From contig DVJL01000086.1 of the NCBI GenBank assembly GCA_018716805.1, positions 1-40,471 on the forward strand: DNA of 40,471 nucleotides, read 5' to 3'. A model generated the notes under the pieces. That model was not told the origin of the DNA. It saw only the letters and a program-made list of their open reading frames with translations, and did no database searches. A program made the position numbers and the translations under genes. The DNA is from Candidatus Faecivicinus avistercoris (GTDB lineage Bacteria > Bacillota > Clostridia > Christensenellales > Aristaeellaceae). Shown here piece by piece: positions 24,552-33,340 of this stretch (position 1 is the stretch's first letter; every line of letters begins with the position of its first letter).

Positions 24552-24710
24552 AAATTCTCTGAAAGGCAGGATCGGCGCCTTTCCGCCCGCTTTGCGCTGC
24601 GAATTCCTGACTTCGCGCCGCGAAGCCGGCGAATTTCTGCAAAGCGGACGGAAAGTTTGCCCGAAATTGCGCTTTCTCCATTCAAACCCCTCAAGCGGGG
24701 AAACGAAAAT
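24552..24710 (+). repeat. Palindromic intergenic repeat, copy B
   Basis: The best-formed copy. Outer arms 24579-24595 and 24639-24655 pair in 16 of 17 positions. Inside, CTTCG (24611-24615) pairs with CGAAG (24621-24625). The distal part has CCCC-TCAAG-CGGGG. It begins right after the FAD dehydrogenase stop and ends before the SDR ribosome site. Copy A (15345-15497) is similar in the same orientation; copy C (25617-25765) is similar in the opposite orientation. Confidence 0.7.
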
Positions 24711-24739
24711 GAAATTGAGCAGAATGGAGGTCGGTATCC

Positions 24740-25615
24740 ATGGTGGACATGAGCAAATGGCAGCAGATCGCCCGTGAGAACATCCACAACCGCCCCGCGG
24801 GCGAGGGACGGCTGGCGGGCAAGGCCGCGATTGTGACCGGGGCGGCGCAGGGCTTTGGCAAGGGCATCGCCGAGGAATTGTATGCCGAGGGCGCGGCGGT
24901 CGTCATCGCGGACTTGAACCTGCCGGGGGCGCAGGCGGTCGCCGCCGCGCTGGGCAGCCGGGCTTTGGCCGTCGAGGTGAACGTCACCGACGAGGAGAGC
25001 GTCGCCGCAATGGTCGGGCGGACGGTCGAGGCGTTCGGCGGCGTCGACCTGCTGGTCTCGAACGCCGGCGTCGCCAAGGCGGGCAATCTGATGCAGATGG
25101 AAAAGCAGACGTTTGACTTTGTGACGGGCATCAACTACGCCGGCTACTTTCTGTGCGCGAAGTACGCCTCCGCGATCATGATGGCGCAGCACGAGGCCGA
25201 CCCGGAGATGTTTTTCGACATCGTCGAGATTAACTCCAAGTCCGGGCTGGAGGGCAGCAAGAACAACTTCGCCTACGCCGGCTCCAAGTTCGGCGGCATC
25301 GGGCTGACGCAGTCGTTCGCGCTGGAGCTGTGCCCGTACAACATCAAGGTCAACGCCATCTGCCCGGGCAACTATCTGGACGGCCCGCTGTGGTCGGATC
25401 CGGAGCGCGGGCTGTTCGTGCAGTATCTGAATGCCGGCAAGGTGCCGGGGGCAAAGACGGTCGAAGACGTGCGGCGCTGGTACATGGCCAAGGTGCCGAT
25501 GAACCGCGGGTGCTTTCCGAAAGACGTCGCGCGCGCGATCTTCTATTGCGTCGAGCAGCAGTACGAGACCGGTCAGGCCATTCCGGTGACCGGCGGACAG
25601 GTCATGCTAAGCTAG
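24740..25615 (+). CDS. Short-chain dehydrogenase, sorbitol-6-phosphate dehydrogenase (SrlD)-like
   Basis: This 291-residue SDR has the NAD loop VTGAAQGFGKGIAEEL near residue 33 and SNAGVAKAGN. The catalytic Ser is in INSKSG and the Tyr-x3-Lys in YAGSKFGG. The C-terminal half (GLTQS, KVPMNRGC, TGQAIPVTGGQVM) closely follows E. coli SrlD, which oxidises sorbitol 6-phosphate to fructose 6-phosphate. The N-terminal extension of about 28 residues is longer than in SrlD. GGAGG (24726-24730) is 9 nt before the ATG. The gene lies exactly between inverted copies of a palindromic repeat. No PTS or sugar transporter is adjacent, so the true substrate is open. Confidence 0.87.
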   Translation: MVDMSKWQQIARENIHNRPAGEGRLAGKAAIVTGAAQGFGKGIAEELYAEGAAVVIADLNLPGAQAVAAALGSRALAVEVNVTDEESVAAMVGRTVEAFGGVDLLVSNAGVAKAGNLMQMEKQTFDFVTGINYAGYFLCAKYASAIMMAQHEADPEMFFDIVEINSKSGLEGSKNNFAYAGSKFGGIGLTQSFALELCPYNIKVNAICPGNYLDGPLWSDPERGLFVQYLNAGKVPGAKTVEDVRRWYMAKVPMNRGCFPKDVARAIFYCVEQQYETGQAIPVTGGQVMLS

Positions 25616-25616
25616 G

Positions 25617-25765
25617 GCGTTTGAAAGGGAGAAATTGCTTCCCGAGCGAGATTTCCGTCCGCTTTCGCGGAGAATTCGCGGGCTTCGCCGCGCAGCGCCG
25701 CATCGGGCATTCGCAGCGGCCAAATGGCGGAAGCGGCGCCGGAAATCTCAGGCGCTCTCCGGGCT
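25617..25765 (-). repeat. Palindromic intergenic repeat, copy C (inverted)
   Basis: Read on the minus strand this copy aligns with copy B. Shared features are the TTCCGCC left arm, GCTGCGAAT, the GCGCGGCGAAGCC centre, AAAGCGGACGGAAA as right arm, and a trailing TTTCTCC-TTCAAAC-CC block. It begins 1 nt after the SDR stop. It lacks the CCCC/GGGG end of copy B, which would fall inside the SDR gene. Confidence 0.6.
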
Positions 25766-25877
25766 GAGCGGCGTCGAAATTGCATCTTGGGAAATCTTCA
25801 ATTTCCATCTGCGCAGGCGCGAGGGCCTGCAAAAGCGGTTTGGCCGCCGGGCGAAGGTCATTTGGGAGGAAGCGGCG

Positions 25878-26219
25878 ATGCAGGAAAAATGGTTCTGCGA
25901 GAATTGCCAGACGGTCTTTGAGGAGAGCGGCCGGCGCTGTCCGCAGTGCGGGAGCCGCCGGATTCGCGAAGTGCGCGAGGACGATCTGGCTTATTTTTGC
26001 GACAAGGATGCGCTCTGGGCGGCGGTGCTGGAGGACGTGTTCCGGCAAAACGGCGTCGATTTCTACGCGAAGAACCTCATGGGCGCGGCCATGACCATGC
26101 GCGCCGGCCTGGCGGGCGAGCTGCGCAGATTCTATGTGCGCTTCGATCAGTGGCCGCTCGCGAAGGCGCTGTACATGGAACTCTTTTCGGCCGAAAGCGG
26201 GGATGGTCAGGAAGAATGA
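25878..26219 (+). CDS. Zinc-ribbon protein with DUF2007-like domain
   Basis: The 113-residue protein begins with a zinc ribbon made of two CxxC pairs (FCENCQTVF and RCPQCGSRR). About residues 40-105 resemble the DUF2007 family, with AVLEDVFRQNGVDFYAKN, a glycine-containing turn and FYVRFDQWPLAKALYMELF. DUF2007 proteins are small, probably regulatory, and of unknown role. The ATG at 25878 follows GGGAGG by 8 nt; a longer frame from 25635 runs through the repeat and has arginine-rich composition typical of noncoding sequence, so it is rejected. The gene is 48 nt before fumC and may be co-transcribed with it. Confidence 0.75.
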   Translation: MQEKWFCENCQTVFEESGRRCPQCGSRRIREVREDDLAYFCDKDALWAAVLEDVFRQNGVDFYAKNLMGAAMTMRAGLAGELRRFYVRFDQWPLAKALYMELFSAESGDGQEE

Positions 26220-26267
26220 CGCCTGCCCGGAGCGCATGAGAGGCACATTTCAGGGAGGAGAACGAGC

Positions 26268-27638
26268 ATGGAATACCGCATGGAGCGCGATTCGATGGGG
26301 GAGGTGCGCGTGCCCGCCGACCGCTATTGGGGCGCGCAGACGCAGCGCAGCTATCAGAACTTTGCAATCGGCGTCGAGCGAATGCCGGTGGAGATCGTGC
26401 GCGCGTTTGGCATCCTCAAAAAGGCGGCGGCGATCGCGAACCACGAACTGCGCCCGGAGCGCATGACGGCGGAGAAGCTCGCCGCCATCGCACAGGCGTG
26501 CGACGAGGTCGTCTCCGGCGCGCTCGACGAGCACTTTCCGCTGGTCGTCTGGCAGACGGGCAGCGGCACGCAGTCGAACATGAACGCAAACGAGGTCATC
26601 GCCAACCGCGGCAACGAGCTGGCCGGTGGGAAGCTATTGCATCCGAACGACGACGTGAACATGTCGCAGAGCTCAAACGACACCTTTCCGACGGCCATGC
26701 ACATCGCGGCGGTGCTCGGCATCGAGGACCGGCTGATGCCGCAGATGCGCAGGCTGATTGAGACGTTCCGGCGGCTGGAGGCGGAGAACGAAGGCGTCGT
26801 CAAGTCCGGCCGCACGCACCTTCAGGACGCCACGCCGATCCGGTTTTCACAGGAGATCTCCGGCTGGCGCGGCATGGTCGAGGTATCGCTCGGAATGCTG
26901 GAAGCGGCGCTGCCGGGGCTGAGGCGGCTCGCGCTGGGCGGCACGGCGGTGGGCACGGGTCTCAACTGCCCGAAGGGCTTTGATACCGCCGTGGCGCGCG
27001 CGGTCTCCGAGCTGACGGGCAAGCCGTTCACCACCGCGCCGAACAAGTTCCACGCCCTGACCTCCAAGGACGAGCTAGTCTTTGCGCACGGCGCGCTCAA
27101 GGCGCTGGCGGCGAATCTGATGAAGATCGCCAACGACGTGCGCTGGCTGGCGTCCGGCCCGCGCTGCGGGCTGGGAGAGATCCGGATCCCGGAGAACGAG
27201 CCGGGCTCGTCGATCATGCCGGGCAAGGTCAATCCGACGCAGTGCGAATCGCTGACGATGGTCGCCGTGCAGGTCATGGCGAACGACGTCGCCGTGGGCA
27301 TGGCTGCCTCACAGGGCAACTTTGAGCTGAATGTGTTCATGCCGGTGTGCATCTACAACTTCCTGCAATCGGTGCGGCTGCTCAGCGACGGCATCGCGTC
27401 GTTCAACGACCACTGTGTGTCCGGCATCGTCGCCGACCGCGAGAAGATGCGCAGCAACCTGCACAATTCGCTGATGCTGGTCACGGCGCTCAATCCCTAC
27501 ATCGGCTACGACAATGCCGCGCGCACGGCGAAAAAAGCCTACGCGGAGGGCATCTCGCTCAAGGAAGCCTGCGTCGCGCTCGGCTATCTGACGCCGGAGA
27601 AGTTCGACGAGGTGTTCCACCCCGAACAGATGGCATAG
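26268..27638 (+). CDS. fumC: Class II fumarase FumC
   Basis: FumC interconverts fumarate and malate without an Fe-S cluster. The 456-residue length is typical, and the start [22 protein letters not shown] is diagnostic. [25 protein letters not shown] and [11 protein letters not shown] follow, and the superfamily signature [11 protein letters not shown] lies at about residues 313-323. GGGAGGAG precedes the ATG. Fumarate released in purine synthesis (by PurB, not in this window) could enter here and pass to malic enzyme. Its 3' end has a bidirectional terminator. Confidence 0.97.
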   Translation: MEYRMERDSMGEVRVPADRYWGAQTQRSYQNFAIGVERMPVEIVRAFGILKKAAAIANHELRPERMTAEKLAAIAQACDEVVSGALDEHFPLVVWQTGSGTQSNMNANEVIANRGNELAGGKLLHPNDDVNMSQSSNDTFPTAMHIAAVLGIEDRLMPQMRRLIETFRRLEAENEGVVKSGRTHLQDATPIRFSQEISGWRGMVEVSLGMLEAALPGLRRLALGGTAVGTGLNCPKGFDTAVARAVSELTGKPFTTAPNKFHALTSKDELVFAHGALKALAANLMKIANDVRWLASGPRCGLGEIRIPENEPGSSIMPGKVNPTQCESLTMVAVQVMANDVAVGMAASQGNFELNVFMPVCIYNFLQSVRLLSDGIASFNDHCVSGIVADREKMRSNLHNSLMLVTALNPYIGYDNAARTAKKAYAEGISLKEACVALGYLTPEKFDEVFHPEQMA

Positions 27639-27744
27639 ACCGGCAGCCGTAGAGCCGGCGGGTGATCGCCGTCTCGCAGGAGTTGCGAGCGGATGGCGAA
27701 AGCCGTGCCTGCAACGGCCGGGCAGTGTGGGAATGACAGAAGAA

Positions 27745-27780
27745 GCCCGCAGGCGCGTTTCCGCCTGCGGGCTTTCTTTT
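27745..27780. terminator. Bidirectional terminator, fumC / ftsY
   Basis: GCCCGCAGGCG (27745-27755) and CGCCTGCGGGC (27762-27772) form a perfect 11-bp stem. On the plus strand TTTCTTTT follows; on the minus strand CTTCTTCT follows. It serves the convergent fumC and ftsY operons. Confidence 0.9.
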
Positions 27781-27795
27781 GCAATGCCGGTTTGG

Positions 27796-28695
27796 TTATC
27801 CAAACAGCGCGTCCACAAACGCGCGGGCGTCGAAGGGCTGCATGTCGTCGAGCTTTTCGCCGAGGCCGATGTAGCGCACCGGCAGGCCCAGCTCGTTGCG
27901 GATGGCGATGGCGATGCCGCCCTTGGCCGTGCCGTCGAGCTTGGTCAGGATGATGCCGTCGAGGTTGGCAACCTCGCCGAACACCTTGGCCTGCGCGAGG
28001 CCGTTCTGGCCCGTCGTCGCGTCGATGACCAGCAGCGCGCTCAGCGCCGCCTCGGGATATTCGCGCTCGACGACGCGGCTGATCTTGCGCAGCTCCTCCA
28101 TCAGGTGGGATTTGTTGTGCAGCCGCCCCGCGGTATCGACGATCAGCACGTCGGCGTGGCGGCCCTTTGCGGCCTGAATGCCGTCGTAGACGACCGCCGC
28201 CGGGTCGGCGCCCTCGTGCTGCTTGACGATCGGCACGTCGGCGCGCTCTGCCCAGATGGTCAGCTGTTCGGCCGCGGCGGCGCGGAAGGTATCGCCCGCG
28301 CAGATGACCACGCGGCGCCCCATGACCTTCATGCGCGAGGCCAGCTTGCCGATCGACGTCGTCTTGCCGACGCCGTTGACGCCGATGATGAGCAGCACCA
28401 TCGGGCTGGTCAGCTGCATGGGTTCGGCGCGCAGGATGTCGGTGAGGATTTCCTTCAGCGCCTCGCGCGCCTTCGCCGGGTCGCCGATCTTTTCCGAGGT
28501 GCACTTCTCGCGCAGCCGCCCAACCGCCAGCTCGGTCGTCGCCATGCCGACGTCGGCCATGATGAGGATGTCGGTCAGATCCTCGTAGAATTCATCGTCG
28601 AGCTCCTTGTAGTTCTCGACGAGCTCGTCCATTCGGCCGGAAAACGCCTCGCGCGTGCGCTTCATGCCGGCCTTGATCCTGTCAAACAATCCCAT
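27796..28695 (-). CDS. ftsY: Signal recognition particle receptor FtsY
   Basis: FtsY is the membrane-associated SRP GTPase that receives ribosome-nascent chain complexes. The 299-residue protein is the short form without the long acidic N-terminal domain. It has the NG domains with G1 GVNGVGKTT (residues 105-113), DTFRAAAAEQL, G3 DTAGRLHNK and G4 TKLDGTAKGG. The ATG follows AAGGAG at long spacing. It is the last gene of the plsX operon, 81 nt after smc with no terminator between. Confidence 0.97.
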   Translation of the reverse strand: MGLFDRIKAGMKRTREAFSGRMDELVENYKELDDEFYEDLTDILIMADVGMATTELAVGRLREKCTSEKIGDPAKAREALKEILTDILRAEPMQLTSPMVLLIIGVNGVGKTTSIGKLASRMKVMGRRVVICAGDTFRAAAAEQLTIWAERADVPIVKQHEGADPAAVVYDGIQAAKGRHADVLIVDTAGRLHNKSHLMEELRKISRVVEREYPEAALSALLVIDATTGQNGLAQAKVFGEVANLDGIILTKLDGTAKGGIAIAIRNELGLPVRYIGLGEKLDDMQPFDARAFVDALFG

Positions 28696-28776
28696 GGGGA
28701 ACCTTCTCCTTCCTCGTTTGGCTTGACCCTTTTAGAAAACTCTCGGCATTGCGGATTCTTTCCGATTCAACCCCCG

Positions 28777-31700
28777 CTAGCTGGCCTCGTTGAGCATCAC
28801 CGAGACGGTCTTGGAGATGCCCTTTTCCTCCATCACCACGCCGTAGAGCGAATCGCACCGCTCCATCGTGCCCTTTCGGTGGGTGATGACGATGAACTGC
28901 GTGTTCTGCGAGTAGGCCTTGAGATAATCGGCGTAGGTGTCGATGTTCGCATCGTCGAGCGCCGCCTCGATCTCGTCGAGGATGCAAAACGGCGTCGGCT
29001 TCAGGTCGAGGATCGCAAACAGGATCGCGATGGCCGTCAGCGCGCGCTCGCCGCCCGAGAGCAGCGAGAGCATCTGCAGCTTCTTGCCCGGCGGCTGAGC
29101 CACGACGTCGATGCCGCAGTTCAGCGCGTCCTTGGGATCCGTCAGGCGCAGCTCAGCCTTGCCGCCGCCGAACAGCTTCACGAACGTGCGCTGGAAGTTT
29201 TCGTTCATCAGCGCGAACTGCGTCCGGAACTGCACCTCCATCTTCTGCTCCAGCTCCTCGACGATGCGCTGCAGATCCGCCTCGGCCTTGATGAGGTCGT
29301 CGCGCTGCGAGGTCATCTCCTCGACGCGTGCGCACGTCTGCCGGTACTCGTCCACGGCGGCGACGTTGACCGTGCCCATCGCCCTGATCCGCTGGCGGAT
29401 GGCGGCGATGCGCTTTTCCGATTCGGACAGCTTGAAGTCCGCCTGGCGGAACGGCTCGGCGCCGGCGTAGGTCAGCTCGTAGTCCTCCCAGATGCGATCC
29501 TGAATCTGCTTGAACTCCGCCTCGACGCGCGCCAGCTGCAGTTCGGCGCGGTGATGGCGGTCGCTGAATTCGTCCAGCTGGCCGCGCAGCGCGTCGATCT
29601 CCTCGCCCAGCGCCTGCAACCGCTTCTGCGCGCCGGTTCGCTCGGCGTCGGCGGAATTGAACGTCGCCCGCGCGGCGTCCAACTCGGCCTTGCCCCTTTC
29701 GAGCGCCGCCGAGTCGCGCGCAAGCGCCGCGGTGTTTTCCTCGAGCTCCGCCGTGCAGCGCTTCAGGGTCTCGGCACTCTCGGCGAGCATTCGCTCGGCG
29801 TCCTCCGCCTCGGCGGCGAAACGGTCGCGCTCGGCGATGCGCGCCTCCAACCCGCGCTTGCGCGAGACCAGCGCGACCTTCGCGTCGCCCGCCTCCGCGC
29901 GCTTCTTTTCGACCTCCGTGCGCAGCGCGTAGATCTCCTCCTGCAGCTTGCGGACTTCCTCCTGGCGCGCGCCGGTCGACTCCTCGGCGTCCTGCTGGCG
30001 GGTGTCCAGCCCCTCAAGCGAGGACTGGATCTCCTTCAGCTGCGCCCGGAGCCGCTCGCGCTCCTGTTCCACGCGCTCCACGCGGGCGCTGTTGCCGGCC
30101 TGCTCGTCCAGCGCGGCCTTGAGCTGCGCCTCGGCGCGCGCGACTGCGGCCTCCTGATGGCGGAGCGAATCGTACAGCTCGCCCCGCTCCTGCTTCATCC
30201 GGGCGCGCTTTTGCTCGGATTCGGCGTATTCCGCCCGGATTTTTTCCAGCTCGCCGTCGATGCGCTGAAGCGCCTGCTCGGTCTGCTCGATCTCGCGCGA
30301 GCGCGAGAGCAGGCTCGTCATGCGCGATTGCACGCTGCCGCCGGTCATCGAACCGCCGGAGTGCATCACGTCGCCCTCGAGCGTCACCAACCGGAACTGA
30401 TACCGCCCAGCGCGCTGGATGGCGATGCCGGCCGTCAGATCCTCGGCGACGACGGTGCGCCCGAGCAGGTTGTCCACGACGCCGCGATACTTTTCGTCAT
30501 AGGAAATCAGTTCCGATGCGAGGCCGACGCAGCCCGGCATCGCGAGCACCTGCCGCTCCTGTGCGGAGAGCGTGCGCCCGCGCACGGACGAAATCGGCAG
30601 AAACGTCGCGCGGCCAAAGCGGTTCTTGCGCAGGTACTCGATCATGCGCTTGGCGTCCTCGTCCCGGTCGACGACGATGTTCTGCAGCGCGCCGCCCAGC
30701 ACCATGTCGATGGCGCGCTCGAGCTTTTCGGGCACGTGGATCAGGTCGGCGACGACGCCGTGCACGCCGCTGCCGCTTAAGCGGCGCGCCTGCATGAGCA
30801 CCTGTTTGACGGAATTGTTGTATCCCTCGTAATCGCGCTGCATCTCGCGAAGCAGCTTGAGCCGGGAATCGCGCTGCTGCCGCTCGGACTGCATGGTGCC
30901 GATTTGCTCCGACAGCCCGGACGCCTGTTCGCCGAGCCGCTGAAGCGCGCCGGACAGTTCGCTCAGCCGGGCGGAGATTTCTTTTTGTCCGGACTGTTCG
31001 ACATTGAGCCGGTCCTGCGCCTCGCGCACCTGCTCGCCCAGCGAATCGACGCCCGCCTGCTCGCGCGCCCGCTCGCCCTCCATGCTGCCCAGCCGCTCCT
31101 CGAGCGCGGATTGCATGGCGCCGAGCCGCGCGCGCTGGCTGCGCACGTCTCCCAGGCGGTTCATGGCCTGGATGATCTGTTGCTTTTCGCTCTCGGCGCG
31201 CGCTTCCAGATCGGAAAGGCGCTTCTCCGATTGCGAAAGCTCCGCTTCCCGGACGGTCTGGCGATCCTCTTCGGCGCGCACCTCCTGCGTTTCGCCGTCG
31301 ATGAACGCGCGCATCTTGACCAGCCGGTTCTGGATGCCTTCGCGCCCTTCGGCCGCCGCAGTGCGCTCGGCGGTGATGCGGTCGCGCTCGCGCGTGGCGG
31401 ACAGGATGCGCTCCTGCGCGACGCGCACGGCGCCTTCGCCGGCCTCGACCTCGCGGATCAGCCGCTGCACGGCCTCGCGCTTTTCCGCCGCCTCCGCTTC
31501 GAGCGCCGCGAGCTGTTCCTGAACCGCGTCGCGCGCCGCGCCGGACTTTTCGAGCTGCTCGTTCGCCTGCAGGATCGATTCGCCCAGCGCCTGCACCGCA
31601 TCCTTCAGCTCCCGGATGCGCGCCTCATAGCGCTCGGTGCGCAGCAGAAAGACGTTTAAGTCGAGCAGCTTCAGCTCGTCGCGCAGCGCCAGATACTCGC

Positions 31701-32337
31701 GCGCCGCCTCGCTCTGTTCGCGAAGCGGCTCGACGCGCGATTCCAGCTCCGAGAGGATGTCCTCGACGCGGGAGAGGTTGTCGCGCGTGTGCTCCATGCG
31801 GCGCTGCGCCTCGAGCTTGCGCGCCTTGTACTTGACGATGCCGGCGGCCTCCTCAAAGACCTGCCGGCGATCCTCGGACTTCTGCGAAAGGATTTCGTCG
31901 ATTCGCCCCTGTCCGATCAGGGAATAGCCGTCCTTGCCGACGCCGGTATCCCGGAAGAGGTCGACGATGTCGCGCAGGCGGCAGGCGGTGCCGTTGATCT
32001 TGTATTCGCCCTCGCCGCTGCGGTAGACGCGCCGCGTGACGGCGACCTCGGCGAAGTCGATCGGCAGCGACTTGTCCGAATTGTCGAACACGAGCGTCAC
32101 CTCGCAGAACGCGAGGCGGCGGCGCTTCTCGGTGCCGTTGAAGATGACGTCCTCCATCTTCGCGCCGCGCAGCGTCTTGGCGCTCTGCTCGCCGAGCACC
32201 CAGCGGACGGCGTCGGCGATGTTCGACTTGCCGCAGCCGTTCGGGCCGACGACGCCGGTGATGCCGCCGTCAAATGAAATCTCCACGCGATCCGCGAACG
32301 ATTTGAACCCGTGGATGATGAGTTTTTTCAGTCGCAA
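28777..32337 (-). CDS. smc: Chromosome segregation ATPase SMC
   Basis: SMC forms the condensin core with ScpA and ScpB. At 1186 residues it is full length, with Walker A GPNGCGKSN (31-39), a first coiled coil rich in Glu, Arg and Ala, a hinge around residues 515-640 with GVHGVVADLI and GGSMTGGS, a second coiled coil, ABC signature LLSGGERALTA and Walker B FCILDEIEAALDDANI. Translation starts at TTG 32337, one base after the rnc stop. The family start position (LKKLIIHGFKSFAD) supports this start. The poor start and weak ribosome site suggest coupling to rnc. Confidence 0.97.
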   Translation of the reverse strand: MRLKKLIIHGFKSFADRVEISFDGGITGVVGPNGCGKSNIADAVRWVLGEQSAKTLRGAKMEDVIFNGTEKRRRLAFCEVTLVFDNSDKSLPIDFAEVAVTRRVYRSGEGEYKINGTACRLRDIVDLFRDTGVGKDGYSLIGQGRIDEILSQKSEDRRQVFEEAAGIVKYKARKLEAQRRMEHTRDNLSRVEDILSELESRVEPLREQSEAAREYLALRDELKLLDLNVFLLRTERYEARIRELKDAVQALGESILQANEQLEKSGAARDAVQEQLAALEAEAAEKREAVQRLIREVEAGEGAVRVAQERILSATRERDRITAERTAAAEGREGIQNRLVKMRAFIDGETQEVRAEEDRQTVREAELSQSEKRLSDLEARAESEKQQIIQAMNRLGDVRSQRARLGAMQSALEERLGSMEGERAREQAGVDSLGEQVREAQDRLNVEQSGQKEISARLSELSGALQRLGEQASGLSEQIGTMQSERQQRDSRLKLLREMQRDYEGYNNSVKQVLMQARRLSGSGVHGVVADLIHVPEKLERAIDMVLGGALQNIVVDRDEDAKRMIEYLRKNRFGRATFLPISSVRGRTLSAQERQVLAMPGCVGLASELISYDEKYRGVVDNLLGRTVVAEDLTAGIAIQRAGRYQFRLVTLEGDVMHSGGSMTGGSVQSRMTSLLSRSREIEQTEQALQRIDGELEKIRAEYAESEQKRARMKQERGELYDSLRHQEAAVARAEAQLKAALDEQAGNSARVERVEQERERLRAQLKEIQSSLEGLDTRQQDAEESTGARQEEVRKLQEEIYALRTEVEKKRAEAGDAKVALVSRKRGLEARIAERDRFAAEAEDAERMLAESAETLKRCTAELEENTAALARDSAALERGKAELDAARATFNSADAERTGAQKRLQALGEEIDALRGQLDEFSDRHHRAELQLARVEAEFKQIQDRIWEDYELTYAGAEPFRQADFKLSESEKRIAAIRQRIRAMGTVNVAAVDEYRQTCARVEEMTSQRDDLIKAEADLQRIVEELEQKMEVQFRTQFALMNENFQRTFVKLFGGGKAELRLTDPKDALNCGIDVVAQPPGKKLQMLSLLSGGERALTAIAILFAILDLKPTPFCILDEIEAALDDANIDTYADYLKAYSQNTQFIVITHRKGTMERCDSLYGVVMEEKGISKTVSVMLNEAS

Positions 32338-32338
32338 T

Positions 32339-33010
32339 TCAGGACAACGCTCCCATTCTCTTCAGTGCATCCCTCGCGGCGGCCTGCTGGGCGCTCTGCT
32401 TGCTCGATCCGCTGCCTTCGCCCAGCGCGCGAACGCCTGCGCGCACGCGGTAGGAAAACTTTGGCGCGTGCGGCGGCCCCTCCATCGAGATGAATTCATA
32501 CTCGGGCATTTCGCCGTCCCGCTGCATGATCTCCTGCAGGCGCGATTTGCTGTCCAGATGATCGGCAAGCGACTGGGGGCGAAGCTCGCTTCCCAGCACG
32601 CGCGAGACCACCTCGACGGCACAACCAAACCCGCCGTCCAGATAGACGGCGGCAAAGACGGCCTCCATGACATCCGAGAGGATCGACGGCTTGTCCCGTC
32701 CGCCGGAGCGCTCCTCGCCGACCGAGAGGCGGATGAACCGCCCCAGCCCGATGCGCCGCGCGGCGCTGCAGAGCGTCTCCTCGCGCACCAGCGCGGCGCG
32801 GATGCGCGTCAGCTTGCCCTCGTCCACGTCCGGCAGTTCGCGATAGAGGTAGTCGCTCACGGCGAGCTCGAGCACCGCGTCGCCCAAAAACTCCAGCCGC
32901 TGATAGTGCGGCACATGATGATCCCCCCCGAAGGAGGGATGCGTCAGCGCCGTCTCGAGCAGCTTGGGATTGCGAAACGCATAGCCGAGCTTTTCACACA
33001 GTTCCCGCAC
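32339..33010 (-). CDS. rnc: Ribonuclease III
   Basis: RNase III cuts double-stranded RNA in rRNA and mRNA processing. The 223-residue protein has the catalytic RIIID domain with QRLEFLGDAVLEL (signature near residues 37-49) and the second acidic cluster DVMEAVFAAVYLDGG. The C-terminal dsRNA-binding domain ends in SSKQSAQQAAARDAL. It starts at GTG 33010, 5 nt after the acpP stop, with only a weak GAAGG upstream. It lies between acpP and smc, the usual Bacillota arrangement. Confidence 0.96.
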   Translation of the reverse strand: MRELCEKLGYAFRNPKLLETALTHPSFGGDHHVPHYQRLEFLGDAVLELAVSDYLYRELPDVDEGKLTRIRAALVREETLCSAARRIGLGRFIRLSVGEERSGGRDKPSILSDVMEAVFAAVYLDGGFGCAVEVVSRVLGSELRPQSLADHLDSKSRLQEIMQRDGEMPEYEFISMEGPPHAPKFSYRVRAGVRALGEGSGSSKQSAQQAAARDALKRMGALS

Positions 33011-33015
33011 GCCGC

Positions 33016-33255
33016 TCAGGCCTTCTTCACGATGTAATCCACGATGTCGCCTACCGTGCGGATCGCGCTGATGGCGTCGTCCTCGACGGTCATGTTGAAC
33101 TCCGCCTCGAGGTCCATCACCAGCATCATCAGGTTCGCGCTGTCCGCGCCGAGATCGTCGATCAGCGCGGCGTTTTCCACCACGCGGTCCTCGCTGATGG
33201 GCAGCTGTGCCAGAATGTACTTCTTCACCGTTTCAAAAACCTTCGTCCGATCCAT
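33016..33255 (-). CDS. acpP: Acyl carrier protein (unusual phosphopantetheine site)
   Basis: This acidic 79-residue protein carries fatty-acid intermediates on a phosphopantetheine attached to the Ser of DLGADSANLM. The canonical motif is DSLD; here Leu-Asp are replaced by Ala-Asn and the recognition helix reads NLMMLVMDLE instead of the usual DVVELVM. Overall length, the DDLGADS context and the position between plsX and rnc leave little doubt about the family. Two ATGs are possible; 33255 (MDRTKVF) is 9 nt from GAAGGG, while 33264 directly abuts it. Whether this is the main fatty-acid ACP or a specialised one is uncertain. Confidence 0.9.
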   Translation of the reverse strand: MDRTKVFETVKKYILAQLPISEDRVVENAALIDDLGADSANLMMLVMDLEAEFNMTVEDDAISAIRTVGDIVDYIVKKA

Positions 33256-33340
33256 TGTAACCATCCCTTCAATGTTGATTTGTCTGGCCGCGTCGCCTTC
33301 CAACCCTGTCAGAAGGGGGAAGCCGCGGCTGCGGGAAATT

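Noticed and set aside
25635..25877. N-terminal extension of the zinc-ribbon protein
   Set aside because: The extension is translated from the palindromic repeat, is arginine-rich and low-complexity, and a well-placed GGGAGG supports the ATG at 25878.
27727..30780. Open frame of 1017 codons on the plus strand opposite ftsY and smc
   Set aside because: It lies antisense to two certain genes; its composition (Arg, Ala, His, Leu rich) is the usual mirror of GC-rich codon usage, and it has no ribosome site or family motif.
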